DNA of 64,000 bases from Caballeronia sordidicola (GCF_000729995.1 NZ_JNFG01000032.1:1-64000); one strand, 5' to 3'; counted from the first letter of the stretch, positions 45,904-56,323 are shown. Notes: generated by a model from the sequence alone, not told the origin. A program made the numbers and translations.

Positions 45904-46362
45904 ATGAATAAAGCGATTGAAGTGGCGCTGTTCCTGCATTTGTTAGGGGTAGCGGTCTGGATTGGCGGGATGATTTTTGCTCACTTCTGTCTGCGGCCGG
46001 CCATAGCGGATTTATCGCCGCAATTGAGGTTGCCGTTATGGGAGTCGGTATTCGCTCGATTTTTCAACTGGGTGGCGGCATCGGTGCTGGTGATACTGCT
46101 GACCGGCGGCTTTTTGCTGACGCAATTCGGCGGCGCCCACGCGGCGTTGCCGTTACACGCCATGGCGGGTCTCGGCATTGTGATGATGCTGATTTTCGGC
46201 CATATCCGCTTTGGCGTATTCCCTAAAATCCGGCGCGCAGTGCAAGCGCAAAACTGGCCGGATGGCGCAAGAGCAGTGGGGACGATCAGGAGGCTGGTCC
46301 TGGTCAATATCGTGCTGGGTGTGGTGACCATTGGCGCAGCGGTGTTGTCGCGGGGAATGTAG
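45904..46362 (+). CDS. CopD-like small integral membrane protein
   Basis: 152 residues with four transmembrane helices. The start ALFLHLLGVAVWIGGMIFAHF resembles the CopD/DUF4149 membrane domain, including the H-L-x-x-x-x-x-W-x-G-G pattern; later H-A-M-A-G-L-G and K-I-R-R fit as well. The family may handle copper or heme redox at the inner membrane; the role here is open. Ribosome site AGGAACG decides the ATG. Confidence 0.75.
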   Translation: MNKAIEVALFLHLLGVAVWIGGMIFAHFCLRPAIADLSPQLRLPLWESVFARFFNWVAASVLVILLTGGFLLTQFGGAHAALPLHAMAGLGIVMMLIFGHIRFGVFPKIRRAVQAQNWPDGARAVGTIRRLVLVNIVLGVVTIGAAVLSRGM

Positions 46363-46513
46363 CGCGTTATTGCACAATCGCTCGCAGAAATGGACAGTGG
46401 ACTGCACCAACAAGTCCCACCGTTTCATTGCGTGTCTGAAGCTATTGCTGCTCATGGTCAACACCTTCACGACAGTCTAAAGTGCTGAGTCCTATCGTTT
46501 TGGGAACTGGGCA

Positions 46514-49500
46514 ATGCGCGCTTTGGACGAGTTGGCAAGGGGACGCTCCGGCTGGGCGGTATCCTGGTCGAAAACGGGGCATCCCTGGCGGGACGTTCCG
46601 ATAACCATCCTGATCGTGATCAATTGTATAGCCGGGAAAGCGAGTGCCACTGACCTCGACAGTTCCTTGACCGGCTATGTGCTGGCTCCGGCGGGCAATC
46701 CGTACAACGTCGTCACCGGCGCGAATATCGATACGACCGCACAGGGCAGCATCGGGATTGATGGGCAGTCCAACAAGTCAGCCACGTGGGCACTCACGAA
46801 TAATGGAACCGTCACCGGCGGTTATTTCTCGGTCGAATTCGACAGCCCCGTTGTACTTGTCAATAACGGATCGCTGATTAGCCGGGCCACGACAGCCGTG
46901 GCGCTATATAGCGGCGGTACCGTGACTAATTCCGTCGGCGCTTTTATTGTGGGCCGGTTCGACGGCGTGTTTGCCAATAGCGCAAGCAGCTCAGTCACCA
47001 ATGCGGGTGATATTGGCGGCTCGGCATCGGATATTACCCAAACCCAGTCGGGGATTCACTTACCGAACGGCGGAACCGTCACGAATCTCGCTACAGGGAA
47101 AATTGCCGCTTACGGTCCAGGCGTTATTTCAAATTCGGCTATTACGATCCAGAACGCCGGACTTATCAGTTCGTTCAACGGTACGGCAATTGACCTGACT
47201 GTCGGCGCAGCCGGCGTCGGCAGCGTGGTTTCCAACAGCGGCACCATCACCGGACAAGGGGGCACGGCGATTCTCTTCGGCCCGAATGACAATACCTTGA
47301 TTCTGGCGGGGACCTCGGTGATTACCGGAATTGTCGATGCGAGTGCGCATGGCGCATCCACGACCAATACGCTGATGCTCGGCGGAGCCAGTCCGGGAAG
47401 ATTCGATATATCGAGCCTTGGTGCATCCGGGCAATATCGCGGCTTCGACATCCTGCAAAAGAACGATTCAGGCACCTGGACCTTGACCGGCACAAATAGC
47501 GCCGCTCAGACATGGCTCGTCAGCGGAGGCGGCGTGGCGATGGCGGGGCGGTTGAGCGGGAGTCTCATTGCAACGCCAGGGGCAGCGGGGATCGACATCG
47601 AGGTATTGTCCGGCGGCGCGGTTATCGCTTCGTCGGGAAACGCGGTGTCGGTCAATGCGTTGAGCCGCGTAGTCAATAGTGGATCAATAAGTAGCAGTGC
47701 AGAGGGTGTCGCCGCGGTGGCCGCAAATGGTGTGGGAACGAGCGTGGTCAACGCGGGTTCCATTGCAGCGAGCGGTGGGAACGCAGCCGGAATTGCGATC
47801 AATGCTTCGACGGGCGCGGCGAGCTTGACGAACGAGCAGGGCGGATCGGTGACAAGTGCAGCCGGCGTTGCCGTGCAGGCCGGCTCGAATGTCTCGATTG
47901 TCAACGCGGGGTCTATCGCAGCGAAGGGCGGGAGCGCAGCCGGGATGACGATCGACGCATCGTCGGGCCCTACGACTCTTCTAAACAAACCAGGCGGATC
48001 GATTACAGGTGCGGCCGGTGTCACAGCGCAGACGGGCTCGAATGTGTCGATCGATAACGCGGGGGCTATCTCATCACAAAGCCCAAACGGAGTGGGTATT
48101 GTGATCGACGCTTCAGCCGGCTCAGCGAGCGTGACGAATGAGCAGGGCGGATCGATTACAAGTGCAGGAGGCGTTGCCGTCCAGGCTGGCTCGAACGTCT
48201 CGATTATCAACGCAGGGTCTATTGCGGCGACGGGCGGGAATGGAGCGGGCGTGACAATCGATGCGCCAACGGGCCCTGCGTCCCTTCTGAACCAAGAAGG
48301 CGGATCGATCAAAAGCGCAGCAGGCGTTGCTGTACAGGCCGGCCCGAATGTCTCGATCACCAACGCGGGGTCTATCGCAGCGGAAGGTGCAAACGCAACG
48401 GGCGTCGCGATCGATGCATCAACAGGTTCAGCAAGTCTGACGAATGAGCAGGGCGGCTCGATTACAAGCGCGGGAGGCGTCGCCGTACAGGCCGGTTCAA
48501 ATGTTTCGATCTATAACGCCGGAACCTTGAGCGGAAGTGGCGCCGCGGTTCGTTTTACAGGATCGGGCAATCGCCTGACGCTCGACAGCGGCAGTCAGGT
48601 ATCAGGCGACCTCGATGGCGGAAACGGCTCGGCGAATGCGCTGGTCATCCAGGGTTCGGGAACACTGTCCAGTCGCACCTACGGCTTTTCCACGTTGGCG
48701 ATGCAAGGCACCGACTGGACCGTATCCAGTTCCGTTCAGGTAGGTAGCTCAAGCGCGATTGAAAGTGGCACCCTGAGCCTGACAGGCACCTTGACCAGCC
48801 CGGTGATAACCGTCGCTCAGGGCGCCACCCTGACTGGAACGGGAACCTTGAATGGCGCGCTCACGTTGCAAGGCGTCATTGCACCCGGCGTGACGAGCAC
48901 CGCAGCGACAACAGGTCTTCAGCCCTTGGCGATCGGCACACTGTCGGTCGCCGGCTCATACATCCAGACCGCCGGCAGCCGCTACGAAGCCAATGTCTCG
49001 CCGCAAGGAATCGACCTCATCAGCGTCGATGGCACCGCAACGCTACAAGGTGGCACAGTAGAAGCGCATTTGCGCGCCGGATTATTCACGCAAAGTGACA
49101 CGTACAAGATACTTAGTACAACTTCTGGTGTAAACGGCGCTTTCTCGGGCATCACAACGTTTAGCCCATTCGTTTTGCCAACGTTAATCTACGACGCGAA
49201 CAATGCCTACATTCACGTCCAACGCGGCTTCCAGTTCGCCGGTGGCACACCGAACCAGATGGCGGTCGAAGCGGCACTTGATCATGGTGTAGCGGGCATT
49301 GGCACGGGCGCTCTGCCCACTCGCGATTTTCTGTCCGTCACGGGTGACCTGCTGAACCTCGAAGGTTCATCGGCTTACGCGGCAATCGACCAACTGGGCG
49401 CGGAAGCCTATACCGCGTTCCCGAACGCCCTCTTCGAAGCCGCCCGCTTGGGCATGGACGCAATCGATTCAAGATTGACCGTGGCCCGCACCACGGGTGC

Positions 49501-50377
49501 ATGTGCTGCGGGCGAGGCGACTGCGTTGTCTGCAAGCGGGGAGAGGGCATGTTCGTGGATCAGCGTGATCGGCAGCACTGGCAGGACAGGCGGGTATGAC
49601 ACGTGGCTCGGCCAGCAAACAAGCGTGGCCGGCGTGATATCCGGCGTCGATTATCGCGTCGCGCCGCGGTTCACGCTGGGAGCCGCGTTGGTTGCCGTCC
49701 ACGGTAATACGTCGATCGACACGCTGCCTGTTCACGGCCAATTCGATAGCTATCAGGCTGCGCTTTACGGCAGCTACGTGCCGGGAGCTTATTGGCTCCA
49801 GGCCACGATCGGCTATGCGCGCAATGACGATGAAATGAAACGCTCCCTCTTTTTCACCGATACCCCGCGCACAGCCCTTGGCAACGTCGATGGAAACCAG
49901 TTCTTCGCATCGCTAAGTAACGGCGTGGATTTTCCAGTAGCAACATTTGGTGTATTCACACCGTTCGTGGCGCTTGAAATACAGAGCGTTGAAAATCCGG
50001 CATTTACTGAAACCGGTGCAGATTCGGTGGATCTGGCAGTCTCAGGGAATACGGCGAATTCAATGCGTTCGTTACTGGGTGCGCAATGGCGTAAAGCCGT
50101 CGAGTGGCTCGGCCGCGCCTGGAGCTTGAACGGGCAACTGGCCTGGGCTCATCAATATGGCACGCAGACACAAGCGATCAATGCGCGCCTCGAAGGCGCA
50201 GCCGACAGTGATTTTACGGTTCACGGCAGCGGACCGGCGCGAGATATGGCACAAGTCGGTCTTGGAGCCCGAGTGGAATTGGGCCGGCAAATCCACGCTT
50301 TTTTGCGCTACGACGGTGAGTTCGGCGGCGGTGGTCACACGCATGCGGGAAGCGCAGGCATCGATTACCGATGGTGA
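46514..50377 (+). CDS. Large autotransporter adhesin with repeat passenger
   Basis: 1287 residues. A long N-terminal signal (hydrophobic core PITILIVINCIAG after a basic leader of ~30 residues) leads to a passenger of about 950 residues made of beta-helix strands (N-x-G-x-[IL] and V-x-N-x-G repeats). It includes five 51-residue exact repeats (residues 411-665). An autotransporter-associated patch (VAQGATLTGTGTLNGALTLQGVIAPG) precedes the C-terminal barrel of ~280 residues, which ends in aromatic Y-R-W. It is secreted through its own barrel and is likely a surface adhesin. It has no recognisable protease motif. Confidence 0.92.
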   Translation: MRALDELARGRSGWAVSWSKTGHPWRDVPITILIVINCIAGKASATDLDSSLTGYVLAPAGNPYNVVTGANIDTTAQGSIGIDGQSNKSATWALTNNGTVTGGYFSVEFDSPVVLVNNGSLISRATTAVALYSGGTVTNSVGAFIVGRFDGVFANSASSSVTNAGDIGGSASDITQTQSGIHLPNGGTVTNLATGKIAAYGPGVISNSAITIQNAGLISSFNGTAIDLTVGAAGVGSVVSNSGTITGQGGTAILFGPNDNTLILAGTSVITGIVDASAHGASTTNTLMLGGASPGRFDISSLGASGQYRGFDILQKNDSGTWTLTGTNSAAQTWLVSGGGVAMAGRLSGSLIATPGAAGIDIEVLSGGAVIASSGNAVSVNALSRVVNSGSISSSAEGVAAVAANGVGTSVVNAGSIAASGGNAAGIAINASTGAASLTNEQGGSVTSAAGVAVQAGSNVSIVNAGSIAAKGGSAAGMTIDASSGPTTLLNKPGGSITGAAGVTAQTGSNVSIDNAGAISSQSPNGVGIVIDASAGSASVTNEQGGSITSAGGVAVQAGSNVSIINAGSIAATGGNGAGVTIDAPTGPASLLNQEGGSIKSAAGVAVQAGPNVSITNAGSIAAEGANATGVAIDASTGSASLTNEQGGSITSAGGVAVQAGSNVSIYNAGTLSGSGAAVRFTGSGNRLTLDSGSQVSGDLDGGNGSANALVIQGSGTLSSRTYGFSTLAMQGTDWTVSSSVQVGSSSAIESGTLSLTGTLTSPVITVAQGATLTGTGTLNGALTLQGVIAPGVTSTAATTGLQPLAIGTLSVAGSYIQTAGSRYEANVSPQGIDLISVDGTATLQGGTVEAHLRAGLFTQSDTYKILSTTSGVNGAFSGITTFSPFVLPTLIYDANNAYIHVQRGFQFAGGTPNQMAVEAALDHGVAGIGTGALPTRDFLSVTGDLLNLEGSSAYAAIDQLGAEAYTAFPNALFEAARLGMDAIDSRLTVARTTGACAAGEATALSASGERACSWISVIGSTGRTGGYDTWLGQQTSVAGVISGVDYRVAPRFTLGAALVAVHGNTSIDTLPVHGQFDSYQAALYGSYVPGAYWLQATIGYARNDDEMKRSLFFTDTPRTALGNVDGNQFFASLSNGVDFPVATFGVFTPFVALEIQSVENPAFTETGADSVDLAVSGNTANSMRSLLGAQWRKAVEWLGRAWSLNGQLAWAHQYGTQTQAINARLEGAADSDFTVHGSGPARDMAQVGLGARVELGRQIHAFLRYDGEFGGGGHTHAGSAGIDYRW
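47744..48508 (+). repeat. Five 153-bp tandem repeats (51 residues each)
   Basis: Units start at 47744, 47897, 48050, 48203 and 48356, each exactly 153 bases. Each encodes x-x-N-A-G-[SA]-I-[AS], a variable segment with I-[DN]-A, a conserved L-x-N-x-x-G-G-S-[IV] and G-V-[AT]-[VA]-Q-[AT]-G-x-N-V-S. Unit 3 is most divergent in its first half. Identical lengths point to recent duplication or recombination. Confidence 0.88.
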
Positions 50378-50461
50378 CGCAGGGAGACCTGATTCAACCG
50401 GTCCTTGCTCCGACCTTAAACACGGCCCCATCGTCCTTTGCGATCTAGTCGACCCCCAGAA

Positions 50462-52870
50462 TCAATCAACCGCATTGGACGGCGCTTCCCCCAACGGCAG
50501 GGCCGCCACGTCGGCCATGAGTCCCAGGCCGCAGACCCCAAACCGGTCGAGTAACGCCTGTACCCCGTCTGCCGGAACCGCGCGAGAAAAGAGAAAGCCT
50601 TGGGCCTCGATCGGTCCAAGCCGGGACAGCCATGCAACCTGCTCCTCGGTTTCGGTCCCTTCAACCACAACCGTCAATCCCAACGACCGAGCGAGATTGA
50701 CAATGGCGGAGACCATCACGCAAACACTGCGGTCGTGCGGAATCGCCTGAACGAACGAGCGATCAACCTTGAGGGTATCGACGGCAAACCGGTTCAGATA
50801 AGACAGCGACGAATATCCGGTACCGAAATCATCCAGTGCGATCCTGACGCCAAGCCGCTTCAACGCAGAGATCTTTTCCGCGACGATATCCGGAAACTCC
50901 ATCATCACGGTTTCAGTAATCTCGAGTTCGAGTTTCCCCGGCGCAATACCGTTTTCGCGAATAGCGGCCGCCACGGTCTCGAGCAAATCCCCGCGCCAGA
51001 ACTGCACCGCTGAGATATTCACGGCGAGTGACAACCCGTCGTAGCCTTGACGCTGCCAGACGGCTAATTGCCGGCAAGCGGTATGAATCACGAAGTCGCC
51101 GATAGGCACGATCAGTCCCGTCGATTCCGCGACCGGAATGAACTCGTTAGCCGGAATCAGACCGTGCTGAGGATGATTCCATCGGGCGAGCGCTTCGAAA
51201 CCCGTGATACATCGCCGGGTCAGGTCGATCTTCGGCTGATAAGCGAGGAACAGTTGATCCTGGGCCAGGGCGACCCGTAATTGCTGTTCCCATTTCATCA
51301 AATGATCGGCGCGATGTGACAACTGCGGCGAATAAAACTGATAGCAGTTCTTGCCCGCGTCCTTCGCGCTGTACATGGCGAGATCGGCCTTCTTCAGCAA
51401 GTCGATTTCGCTTTCGCTCGACACTGAATACAACGCAATGCCAATACTCGCGTGCAACACGAAGGCGCTGCCGCGCACGTCGAACGGCGTCGCGAACATA
51501 TGCGAAACCGCTTCCGCCAGTTCAACTGCTTGCCGTTCGACGTCGACGCCCTTGACCACCACGACGAATTCATCGCCGCCAATACGTGACAGCATGCCGT
51601 TGTCGCTGACCGTTTCCGCCAGCCGCGACGCCGTCATTTGCAGCACGATGTCGCCGGCGTTATGGCCGAGGGTATCGTTGACGGTCTTGAAGTTGTCGAG
51701 ATCGATGAAAAGCAGCGCGAGATGGCCGACGTTCTCCGGCTTGGCAACGTCGTGACGCAGCATTTGCAGCGTGGAATAGCGGTTTCGCAGACCGGTCAGT
51801 AAATCGTATTCAACCAGATGCGTCATCTCGCGCTCACGCCCGAGCAGCTTGCCGATCAGCCCGGTCGCGACCGCGAAAAAGCCAAGCATGGCGAGCGAGA
51901 TGAAAGTCGCCATCAGCAGATAAACGCGCCGCGTGTGATTGAAGTCGGTGAATTCTTCTGCCTGCGACAGACCGACAAGCACACCGAGCGGATAGCCATC
52001 TATGTGCCGATACGAAACGATGCGCGTGACGTTGTCGATCGGATCGACATAGATGCCGGACGCATGCTCGGAAGTCGGGTACACGCCGCTTGCTGTGAAC
52101 CCGCCGCGCGGATCGTTGCCGTCGACCTGTTTCATCGGGCGGCCATCCGGTGAGACGGACGCCGGGCCCGGACCAGGACCTACACCCGTGCTGCGCGCGA
52201 GTACCGAGCCGTTGTCCGAAATCACGGCAACCACGCCGTCGCGTCCGATCGACGCCACGTTGTAGAAGTCGCTTGTGAAGTAGCTGGGATCTTCGGACAC
52301 CACCACGACGCCGGCAAACGACCCATCGGGATGATTCAGGCGGCGCGTGATCTGCAAGGTCCATTGGCGGGAAACGCGGCCGAGTACGGGCTTGCTGATG
52401 TAAAGCAGGTCGTCGTTGGAAAGCTGGTGAATCCGGAAATGTTCCCGATCGGAAAGATCGACTGGTTTTGCTATAGCGCCGGCTGTGGACCCGATCAGCA
52501 TGCCGTGTTCATCGATCAAGGAAACCTGCACGAGCGTGTCGCTTTGCACCACGCCTTTTTCAACCGTGCTTGCGAGGTTGAACTGTCCAGGCGTCTTCTC
52601 GAACTCGTATTTGACGAAACGCGTGATCTGGTCGACCTGATGAATGGCCTTGATCGTGTGTTGCTCGAGCGCGGACGAGAGGATGGCCGCCGAGGCCATC
52701 GACGCATGCGTGGCGGCGTCGCGCTCCACCGACAGGCGCGCGAAGATCACCGTCCACAGCAGGACGAGCACGAGCGCGCCCAGCGCTGGAATGGCGAACA
52801 ATGCGCGGCGCCGTCGCGGAAAATCCGCTTGTTTCATGTCGCGTGGCGCTTTGGGCCGTAATCGATTCAT
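50462..52870 (-). CDS. Dual GGDEF-EAL protein with periplasmic dCache-like sensor
   Basis: 802 residues from the preferred ATG. Two transmembrane helices (ALFAIPALGALVLVLLWTVIFA; VYLLMATFISLAMLGFFAVATGLIG) flank a large periplasmic PDC/dCache-type sensor. The GGDEF is intact (RIGGDEFVVVV), and the EAL domain keeps F-E-A-L-A-R-W and D-D-F-G-T-G-Y-S-S-L. It can therefore make or break c-di-GMP, or both under different signals. An ATG at 52837 is the alternative start; neither has a good ribosome site. Confidence 0.9.
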   Translation of the reverse strand: MNRLRPKAPRDMKQADFPRRRRALFAIPALGALVLVLLWTVIFARLSVERDAATHASMASAAILSSALEQHTIKAIHQVDQITRFVKYEFEKTPGQFNLASTVEKGVVQSDTLVQVSLIDEHGMLIGSTAGAIAKPVDLSDREHFRIHQLSNDDLLYISKPVLGRVSRQWTLQITRRLNHPDGSFAGVVVVSEDPSYFTSDFYNVASIGRDGVVAVISDNGSVLARSTGVGPGPGPASVSPDGRPMKQVDGNDPRGGFTASGVYPTSEHASGIYVDPIDNVTRIVSYRHIDGYPLGVLVGLSQAEEFTDFNHTRRVYLLMATFISLAMLGFFAVATGLIGKLLGREREMTHLVEYDLLTGLRNRYSTLQMLRHDVAKPENVGHLALLFIDLDNFKTVNDTLGHNAGDIVLQMTASRLAETVSDNGMLSRIGGDEFVVVVKGVDVERQAVELAEAVSHMFATPFDVRGSAFVLHASIGIALYSVSSESEIDLLKKADLAMYSAKDAGKNCYQFYSPQLSHRADHLMKWEQQLRVALAQDQLFLAYQPKIDLTRRCITGFEALARWNHPQHGLIPANEFIPVAESTGLIVPIGDFVIHTACRQLAVWQRQGYDGLSLAVNISAVQFWRGDLLETVAAAIRENGIAPGKLELEITETVMMEFPDIVAEKISALKRLGVRIALDDFGTGYSSLSYLNRFAVDTLKVDRSFVQAIPHDRSVCVMVSAIVNLARSLGLTVVVEGTETEEQVAWLSRLGPIEAQGFLFSRAVPADGVQALLDRFGVCGLGLMADVAALPLGEAPSNAVD

Positions 52871-53479
52871 GGGTTTGGTCAGTCCATGGACCCTGTGACG
52901 GGTTGCGCCGATAGTGCGTCCGGAACAACACAAATGAGTGTCGGCATTGCAGTAATGCGTCCAATGCCGGTGAGGCGGGGTGTTATTGCCGATTTCCAAT
53001 AAATCCGGGCCATCGTTCGAGTTTATTTTGCAGCCCCTCTTCGCAGACTGGGACCAGCGTGCGCGTTAAGCACGCTTGCATTTCGCTTACGATGGTTTTG
53101 GTATTACTGCTTTTAGAACTCCGTCCGGCGTTGGCCCGGGTTGACCGATAGCCGCTGGTTATCCAGTCTCCCCCGCGTGAGGCTGATTTCCATAATGGCG
53201 GCTGAGTCAGATAATACCAATGACAGCCGGCTTAGATATTACTGAAGGCCACCCATTTAAGGAAGCGCGGCGGCGAGGCGATGTATCGAGGTATACACGG
53301 ATAGGCTGAAGCGCTTATCTGGAGGGGTTCCGGCCGGGGCGGCGCATGTTTCTGGAAAGTGAATTTAAGCGAGCGAAGTGCGGTATTTTGAATCCCGATG
53401 CCGGGCGGCATCGGGATTAAGAACAAGACTAAAATTCGTTGCAGCGATTTATGCTTCTTAAGCGTTTAAAGCAGCGCTT
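52871..53479. other. Intergenic region with a strong hairpin
   Basis: 609 bases. A perfect 12-base stem AATCCCGATGCC / GGCATCGGGATT with loop GGGC (53391-53418) lies downstream of the RidA gene on the minus strand and probably terminates it, though T runs are poor. No gene is recognised in the rest. Confidence 0.5.
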
Positions 53480-53944
53480 TCAGCTCACTTCGGCAATCAA
53501 TTCGATTTCGACACACGCGCCCAGCGGAATCTGCGCTACGCCGAATGCCGAGCGTGCATGTTTGCCGGCCTCACCGAAAATATCGGCGATCAACTCGGAC
53601 GCGCCGTTGGTCACCAGATGCTGCTCGGTGAACTCGAACGTGGAGTTGACAAGGCTCATCACCTTCACGATCCGCGTCACCCGGTTCAGGTCGCCGACGT
53701 GTGCGTGCAGCGTCGCGATCAGGTCGATGGCAATGGAGCGCGCGGCGGCACGGCCTTCCTCGGTCGTGAGCGTGGCGCCCAGTTTGCCCGCCCACACCTT
53801 GCCGTCTTTCTTCGCGATGTGGCCGGACAGATAAACCGTGTTGCCGCTTTGCGCGCTCATCACGTAGGCGGCGGCGGGGGCGCCGGCCGTCGGCAATTCA
53901 ATGCCGAGTTCCTTCAGCTTGTCGTAGACATTCAGTTGGGCCAT
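53480..53944 (-). CDS. RidA (YjgF/YER057c/UK114) family protein
   Basis: 154 residues. Family features: Y-L-S-G-H-I near the front, A-R-x-x-A-I-D-L-I-A, L-V-N-S-T and the C-terminal R-x-A-F-G-V-A-Q-I-P-L-G-A-C-V-E-I-E, which resembles the usual R-P-x-x-x-V-x-x-x-P. RidA proteins deaminate reactive enamine/imine intermediates made by PLP enzymes. The arginine position is kept, but the following Pro is Ser-Ala here. The adjacent upstream gene is a PLP aminotransferase, a fitting partner. Confidence 0.9.
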   Translation of the reverse strand: MAQLNVYDKLKELGIELPTAGAPAAAYVMSAQSGNTVYLSGHIAKKDGKVWAGKLGATLTTEEGRAAARSIAIDLIATLHAHVGDLNRVTRIVKVMSLVNSTFEFTEQHLVTNGASELIADIFGEAGKHARSAFGVAQIPLGACVEIELIAEVS

Positions 53945-54029
53945 GGGGTATTCCCTAGAAATGGAAAGGATGAAGCGAGAGCGTGCCAGGGCGGTCGTCC
54001 CGCCGCGGCACGCTTGCAGTGCGACGAGA

Positions 54030-55226
54030 TCAGACCAGCGCGCGGATCAGCGCGCCGAGCTTGGCGACACCTTCGTCGATTTTCGCCGGCGGCACGGTCA
54101 CGAACGACAGGCGCAGCGTGTTGTGTTGCGCTTCATTCGCGAAGAACGGGCCGCCGGGCACGAACGCGACGTGCTGCTCGATTGCCTGCTCGAGCAGCTT
54201 CATTGTATCGATGTGTTTCGGTAGATTCACCCACACGAACATGCCGCCTTCCGGACGGTTCCACTCAACGCCCGCCGGCATGTGCTGTTCGAGCGACGCC
54301 AGCATGGCCGCGCATTGGTCGCGATACAGCGCGCGGATCTTCGGGATATGCGTTTCAAGAAAGCCATCTTTGACGACCTCGTGCACGATGCGTTGCGTGA
54401 GGCTCGGCGTATGCAGGTCGGTTGCCTGCTTCGCTTGCACCAGCTTGAAGTGCAACTCTTCGGGCGCAATGATGTAACCCACGCGCATGCCGGGCGACAG
54501 GACCTTCGAGAACGACCCCAGATGCACGATGTGATCGGGCGCCATCGACAGCATGGTTGGCAGGGGTGCGCCCGCGTAGTCGAGGGCGCCGTACGGATCG
54601 TCCTCGATCACCGGGAAGCCGGCGCGTTGCGCGAACGCGGCCAGTGCGGTGCGGCGCTCCAGCGACAGGCGACGGCCCGTCGGATTCTGGAAATTGGGCT
54701 GCGCGTACAGCAGGCGCGCACTAGCCGTCAGCGTGGCGTTGAGCGAGGACGGGATCAAGCCGTGTTCGTCGGTCGGGACTTGCACGTAGTTTGGCTCATA
54801 CATGGAAAACGACTGCAGCGCGCCGAGATACGTGGGCGTTTCGACCAGCACGCGGCTGGCGGGGTCGATCAGCACTTTGCCGAGCAGGTCGAGCGCTTGT
54901 TGCGATCCTGTTGTGATCAGCACTTGAGATGGCCGGATCGACGCGCCGTTGACCGAGTAGCGATGCGCGACCCATTCGCGCAGCGGCAGATAGCCTTCGG
55001 TGGCGCTGTATTGCAGCGCGGCGGCGGGGCTGTCACGCAGGATGCGGTCGCACGCCACGCGCATTTCCTCGACAGGAAACGTAGCCGGCGACGGCAATCC
55101 ACCCGCGAATGAAATGACCTCGGGCCGCTCGGTGACCTTCAGGATTTCGCGAATCGCCGAACTGGTGAGCTTTCTCGCACGTTCGGAAAGTTGCCACGGC
55201 TGGGCTTGAAGGTCGGCTTGATTCAT
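54030..55226 (-). CDS. PLP-dependent aminotransferase, MocR/LysN-like fold type I
   Basis: 398 residues. N-terminal I-S-F-A-G-G-L-P, Y-S-A-T-E-G-Y-L-P-L-R, the N-P-T-G motif in Q-N-P-T-G-R-R, D-D-P-Y-G and the PLP lysine in G-S-F-S-K-V-L-S-P-G-M-R-V-G. This matches 2-aminoadipate/alpha-aminotransferases such as LysN. Substrate unclear. Ribosome site GAGGACC. It is read before the RidA gene in the same direction (85-base gap), a common pairing. Confidence 0.92.
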   Translation of the reverse strand: MNQADLQAQPWQLSERARKLTSSAIREILKVTERPEVISFAGGLPSPATFPVEEMRVACDRILRDSPAAALQYSATEGYLPLREWVAHRYSVNGASIRPSQVLITTGSQQALDLLGKVLIDPASRVLVETPTYLGALQSFSMYEPNYVQVPTDEHGLIPSSLNATLTASARLLYAQPNFQNPTGRRLSLERRTALAAFAQRAGFPVIEDDPYGALDYAGAPLPTMLSMAPDHIVHLGSFSKVLSPGMRVGYIIAPEELHFKLVQAKQATDLHTPSLTQRIVHEVVKDGFLETHIPKIRALYRDQCAAMLASLEQHMPAGVEWNRPEGGMFVWVNLPKHIDTMKLLEQAIEQHVAFVPGGPFFANEAQHNTLRLSFVTVPPAKIDEGVAKLGALIRALV

Positions 55227-55456
55227 GGGGTCCTCGGTTGGTCTCGGTGAGCGGTTTTAATGCGCATGCGGGTTGATAAAAATGCTGCACGGTGCTTCGA
55301 ATAAGGTTTTGCGTACTGCAATTCAGCGCGACAGATGAACGGCGGCGGACGCTTATTATCGCGTGCCTGGTGTTCCGCTGGTCGGGGTCGTTTGTCAAAC
55401 CCGTTTGTTAAACCCGTTTGTCAAACCCAGCAGCGGTAAGAAGCAAGCCGGATGGT

Positions 55457-56323
55457 CTATTGTTCGTCTTCCCGCGCTGTTTCGTCTTGCACAGGCTCGG
55501 CCGTGTCCTCTGGCGTGTCCACGTCATGCGCTGTGGTTGCGTCCTCGGTCTTCTTGCTCTTTGCGCGCTTGCGGGCGGGCTTTGCCGGCGCGACCTCTGC
55601 CTGTCTGACCGCTTCGATCGCTTCCGCCGATTCACCCAGCGTAACGACGGAACCGTCCGCCAACTCAAATTCGGCGACCAGTACCGGCGTGCCCGCCGTC
55701 ACCTCGACCTGCATCAAGTGCGATACCCCGAGCCATGCCAGTTGCTCGGAGATCAGGTGCGCACGCGGATGGAACCCCGTGAGTGACTTCAGCGCAATAC
55801 CCGTTTCCGGTAACGATTCGCTCGGATGCTGCGGCGTGTCCCACTGGATCAGCGATGGCAGGAGCCCGTCACCGGCACCTTGCCACGCTGGAAAAGCGCC
55901 ATCGCCCGGGACGGTGAGACCCCATGCGTTCCCGCCGCGTGTCATGGCTACGACAGCCGGAATGCGCTCCGGATATTGCGCCTGCCAGCGCGTCAGCGAC
56001 TTCGGCCGGTTCACCCCCACGACCCAGTGCACGAGTTGCGGGCCGGCTTCGAGACGCTTGCGCTGCGCCGGGTCGTCGAGTGCAAAGAGGCGAGGGCGCG
56101 GTGTTTCCGGTGTTTCGATTGGCTCCGCGTTCGGGTCGATCGCGATCACTTCGAGATACGCGCCGCCCCACAGGTTCAGCAGGCGGTTATGCGTGCGCAT
56201 CAGCGGATGCGCGCCGCCTCCGGTCATCTCCACGCCAAGTTTCGCGGCGATAAAATCCGCGCCTTCCTCCAGCGTGCGGGCGGCGATAACGAGGTGGTCG
56301 AGTTGCAGCGGATGAGCGGTCAT
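55457..56323 (-). CDS. Glyoxalase-like (VOC superfamily) protein with charged tail
   Basis: 288 residues. The first ~210 form a Glyoxalase_3/VOC-type domain (L-D-H-L-V-I-A-A-R-T-L-E-E-G, G-V-E-M-T-G-G-G-A-H-P-L-M-R-T-H-N, and Y-L-E-V-I-A-I-D-P), with histidine and glutamate candidates for metal binding. The last ~55 residues are a Lys-rich then Asp/Glu/Thr-rich disordered tail. Reaction unknown. A -10/-35 pair is not obvious. Confidence 0.82.
   Translation of the reverse strand: MTAHPLQLDHLVIAARTLEEGADFIAAKLGVEMTGGGAHPLMRTHNRLLNLWGGAYLEVIAIDPNAEPIETPETPRPRLFALDDPAQRKRLEAGPQLVHWVVGVNRPKSLTRWQAQYPERIPAVVAMTRGGNAWGLTVPGDGAFPAWQGAGDGLLPSLIQWDTPQHPSESLPETGIALKSLTGFHPRAHLISEQLAWLGVSHLMQVEVTAGTPVLVAEFELADGSVVTLGESAEAIEAVRQAEVAPAKPARKRAKSKKTEDATTAHDVDTPEDTAEPVQDETAREDEQ

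Noticed and set aside
46479-46513. TAAAG motif upstream of the large autotransporter as a further sigma-28 promoter
   Set aside because: After the 11-base spacer the sequence is GTTTTGGG, with no GCCG-like -10.
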